Assembly (NCBI GenBank): GCA_946479475.1
Contig: CAMLGG010000324.1
Location: forward strand, 1 to 5,542
From: an uncultured Ideonella sp.
Lineage (GTDB): Bacteria; Pseudomonadota; Gammaproteobacteria; Burkholderiales; Burkholderiaceae
Direction of reading: 5' to 3'
Length of the DNA stretch: 5,542 bases
Under the pieces are notes generated by a model. The model ran no database searches. It was given only the letters and a program-made list of their open reading frames with translations, and was not told the origin of the DNA. The translations under genes and the position numbers were made by a program. Of this stretch, positions 3,928-5,542 are shown one piece after another (position 1 is the first letter of the stretch; each line of letters opens with the position of its first letter).

Positions 3928-5542
3928 CAAGCCCAGGCGCCGAACAGCGGGGGGTCCAGCAGGCTGCCCATCAGGTCGCCGGCGACGGGGTGGGCAGGCG
4001 CCAGGCCGCCCGCGGCCCAGGTTCCGTCGGCGAAGACGAAGTCCTCGACCTGGTACTTCGAGCCCAGGTACCAGTCCTTGAAGGTCAGCTTGTCGGTGGT
4101 GCCGATGACACGCGCCTCGAGGTTGTCGCCCACCTGGACCAGCGCCACCTGGTCGTGGTTGAGGTTCACGAACACCGCTTCATCGATCACGCCCGGCGTC
4201 GAGTCCTTCTCGACCACCATGTCCTTGCCGTAGCCGATGGCGAATCGGTAGCTGTCGCCGCCGTTGCCGCCCTCCAGCCGGTCGCTGCCCTTGCCGCCGT
4301 CGAGCGTGTCGGCCCCGTCGAGGCCCAGCAGGGTGTCGGCGCCGCCCTTGCCGCCGAGGATGTTCGCCGCGCTGTTGCCGGTGAGGTGGTTGGCGAGCGA
4401 GTTGCCGTAGCCGTTCAGGCCGCCGCTGCCCTCGACCAGCACGAGGTCCTCGAAATTGGCGAGCAAGGTGTAGTCGGTCACCGGCGTGTAGCGCACCGTC
4501 TCGTACATCACCGTGTCGATGCCGCCTGCTGCTGCTTCGCTCAGGGGCCTGTCCATGTCGTCTGTCCAGTAGACGTCGTTGCCGTTGCCTCCCAGGAGGC
4601 TGTCGGTGCCCAGCGAGCCGACCAGCGTGTCGTTGCCCTCCGAGCCGAGCAGGGTGTCGTTGCCCACGCCGCCGTGCAGGCCGTCGTTGCCACCGCCGCC
4701 ATCGAGCTTGTCGCTGCCGAGGTAGCCGGCGATGAGGTCGCTGCCCGCCGTTCCGGTGAGCGTGTCGGCGGCGTTGGTGCCGCTGGTGAACCAGCTGCGC
4801 AGGTCCCTCGCCTCGCCGCTGCTGAAGTGAAGGTCGCCGATGGAGATCTGCGCCTCGGCGCCGCGCTTGGTGGCGCCGTCGTCGGCGAAGTAGCCGCCGA
4901 GGGTGATCGCGTCGCCCTGGCCGAGGCCGAGCAGGAGATCGTCGCCCTGCAGTTGCAGGCTCACGTCGCCCGTCGAGATGCCCGCGCCGAGCTGCAGGCT
5001 GGCGCGTTGGCTGGAACTGGCGTCGCCGTCGTCGTTCGCGTAGCCGACGTAGGTGTCGTGGCCGTCTCCGCGGTCGAAGCCGAGCTCGGCGTAGATGTCG
5101 CCATGGATGAGGTCGTCGCCCGGGCCGCCGCGGACCAGCGCATGGGAGTTCTCGTCCGCCACGCCGCCCAGGTAGTGCTGGATGCGCAGCTCATCGTTGC
5201 CTTCCCCGCCGAGGTAGTCGGCCAGGTGGCCCGATTCGAGCGAGTCGTTGCCGCTGCCGCCCTCCAGCGTGGCTCGCTCGCCCTCCTGCCAGGAGAGCGA
5301 GTTGTGCAGGACGTCGTCGCCGGCGTCGCCGTGCATCGTGACGCCGTCGTCCATCACGTCGTTGCCGGCGCCGCCCGAGAGCACCCGGCCGGCGAGGTAG
5401 TCGTTGCCCTTGCCGCCGTCAACCGTATCGTTGCCCTGGCCGAGCAGCCGGTCATCGCCATCGCCCCCCAGCAGGGTGTCGTTGCCGTTGCCGTGGAGGG
5501 TGTCGTTGCCGGCCAGGCCCTGCAGCACCTCGGCCACCAGGT
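3927..5542 (-). CDS. Calcium-binding RTX-repeat protein (C-terminal part; N-terminus outside window)
   Basis: The frame is open from the right edge to the TGA at 3927-3929. The first GTG (5535-5537) is preceded in frame by Leu and lies inside repeat sequence, so it is not the start. The protein carries about 24 glycine-rich RTX turns of the GGxGxDxUx type, which bind calcium and fold into a parallel beta-roll outside the cell. Order, numbering the Val at 5537 as 1: repeats 7-49; widely spaced turns 55-145; a domain like the haemolysin-type calcium-binding-related family (about 153-250, GDGHDTYVGY and DDLLLGLGQGDAITLGGYF); eight regular repeats 253-324; a linker with NFEDLVLVEGSG; six repeats 378-431; a second related domain with GYGKDMVVE, DKLTFKDWYLG, YQVEDF and FADGTW; and about 28 residues that may include the type I secretion signal. 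No cysteine is seen, which is usual for RTX proteins. Toxin, protease, lipase, adhesin and S-layer roles all remain possible, since the functional domain is missing. No transporter genes are in view. Confidence 0.93.
   Translation of the reverse strand, partial: LVAEVLQGLAGNDTLHGNGNDTLLGGDGDDRLLGQGNDTVDGGKGNDYLAGRVLSGGAGNDVMDDGVTMHGDAGDDVLHNSLSWQEGERATLEGGSGNDSLESGHLADYLGGEGNDELRIQHYLGGVADENSHALVRGGPGDDLIHGDIYAELGFDRGDGHDTYVGYANDDGDASSSQRASLQLGAGISTGDVSLQLQGDDLLLGLGQGDAITLGGYFADDGATKRGAEAQISIGDLHFSSGEARDLRSWFTSGTNAADTLTGTAGSDLIAGYLGSDKLDGGGGNDGLHGGVGNDTLLGSEGNDTLVGSLGTDSLLGGNGNDVYWTDDMDRPLSEAAAGGIDTVMYETVRYTPVTDYTLLANFEDLVLVEGSGGLNGYGNSLANHLTGNSAANILGGKGGADTLLGLDGADTLDGGKGSDRLEGGNGGDSYRFAIGYGKDMVVEKDSTPGVIDEAVFVNLNHDQVALVQVGDNLEARVIGTTDKLTFKDWYLGSKYQVEDFVFADGTWAAGGLAPAHPVAGDLMGSLLDPPLFGAWA
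4245..4406 (-). repeat. RTX repeat block, six 9-residue units (protein residues 378-431)
   Basis: Six tandem 27-bp units encode nonapeptides that each begin with Gly and keep Asp or Asn at position 6 (residues 383, 392, 401, 410, 419, 428). The first two units carry Asn instead of Asp (SLANHLTGNSAANIL), a common lead-in to RTX blocks. The last four are canonical, such as DGGKGSDRL. The block runs directly into the C-terminal domain. Confidence 0.85.
4566..4781 (-). repeat. RTX repeat block, eight regular 9-residue units (protein residues 253-324)
   Basis: Eight tandem 27-bp units in perfect register. Each nonapeptide begins with Gly and has Asp at position 6 (residues 258, 267, 276, 285, 294, 303, 312, 321). 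Examples are GGVGNDTLL and GSEGNDTLV. This is the most regular calcium-binding beta-roll in the window. Confidence 0.9.
5103..5375 (-). repeat. Dispersed RTX turns separated by variable inserts (protein residues 55-145)
   Basis: Five canonical turns (GGAGND, GDAGDD, GGSGND, GGEGND, GGPGDD) have their sixth-position Asp at residues 60, 75, 98, 115 and 142. The spacings are 15, 23, 17 and 27 residues instead of 9. The intervening segments are not glycine-rich. They may be loops out of the beta-roll or degenerated repeats. Confidence 0.7.
5391..5519 (-). repeat. RTX repeat block with alternating 9- and 8-residue units (protein residues 7-49)
   Basis: Five consecutive units have lengths 9, 8, 9, 8 and 9: GLAGNDTLH, GNGNDTLL, GGDGDDRLL, GQGNDTVD, GGKGNDYLA. 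The short units lack one residue before the G-N-D. Residues 16-32 and 33-49 therefore form a 17-residue (51-bp) higher-order tandem repeat. The repeat region may continue beyond the window edge. Confidence 0.8.

Noticed and set aside
1808..4081. A 757-codon open frame on the plus strand, antisense to PBP1A and the end of the RTX gene
   Set aside because: It mirrors a GC-rich gene with strong third-position bias, its translation is low-complexity and shows no motif, and the opposite strand carries clear PBP and RTX motifs.
4563..5525. A CRISPR-like or satellite array, because TCGTTGCC recurs 11 times on the plus strand
   Set aside because: Every copy encodes the Gly-Asn-Asp core of an RTX turn, the coding frame stays open throughout, and there are no constant repeats with unique spacers.
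5535..5537. GTG as the start codon of the RTX protein
   Set aside because: The codon before it is in frame and sense, no ribosome binding site can be seen in the 5 remaining bases, and RTX repeats begin right after it. The gene is cut by the window edge.

Overview
This window is GC-rich, almost entirely coding, and reads as chromosomal DNA of a betaproteobacterium. The best guess is Burkholderiales, perhaps a Comamonadaceae relative such as Variovorax or Ramlibacter. That guess rests on the strong G/C third-position bias and on the sequence style of the MnmA and PBP1A homologues recalled from memory. No rRNA, tRNA, insertion sequence or phage gene was seen, so the genus is inference.

Layout from left to right: (1) 1-753, plus strand, the C-terminal two thirds of the tRNA 2-thiouridylase MnmA, whose 5' end lies outside the window. 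(2) 757-1422, minus strand, a small lipid-anchored DsbG-like thiol:disulfide protein, converging on mnmA with only 3 bases between the stop codons. (3) 1451-3868, minus strand, a complete class A penicillin-binding protein of the PBP1A family. (4) 3869-3926, a 58-base spacer holding two short inverted repeats and a -10-like hexamer. (5) 3927-5542, minus strand, the C-terminal 538 codons of a calcium-binding RTX-repeat protein whose N-terminus and functional domain lie beyond the right edge. There is no gene-free stretch longer than 300 bases.

The three minus-strand genes run RTX, then PBP1A, then DsbG-like. PBP1A and the DsbG-like gene are only 28 bases apart and are probably co-transcribed. 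The RTX gene may be a separate unit: a GC-rich hairpin overlaps its stop codon and a possible promoter element lies just before PBP1A. PBP1A builds peptidoglycan at the inner membrane, the DsbG-like protein handles periplasmic thiols, and the RTX protein is probably exported by a type I system. MnmA is an unrelated tRNA-modification housekeeping enzyme.

I did not find a convincing undescribed multi-gene system. The points most worth checking are the DsbA-type active site on a DsbG-type scaffold without a dimerisation domain, the unknown N-terminus of the RTX protein, the alternating 8/9-residue units at the left of its repeat region, and the unusual start region of the PBP gene.
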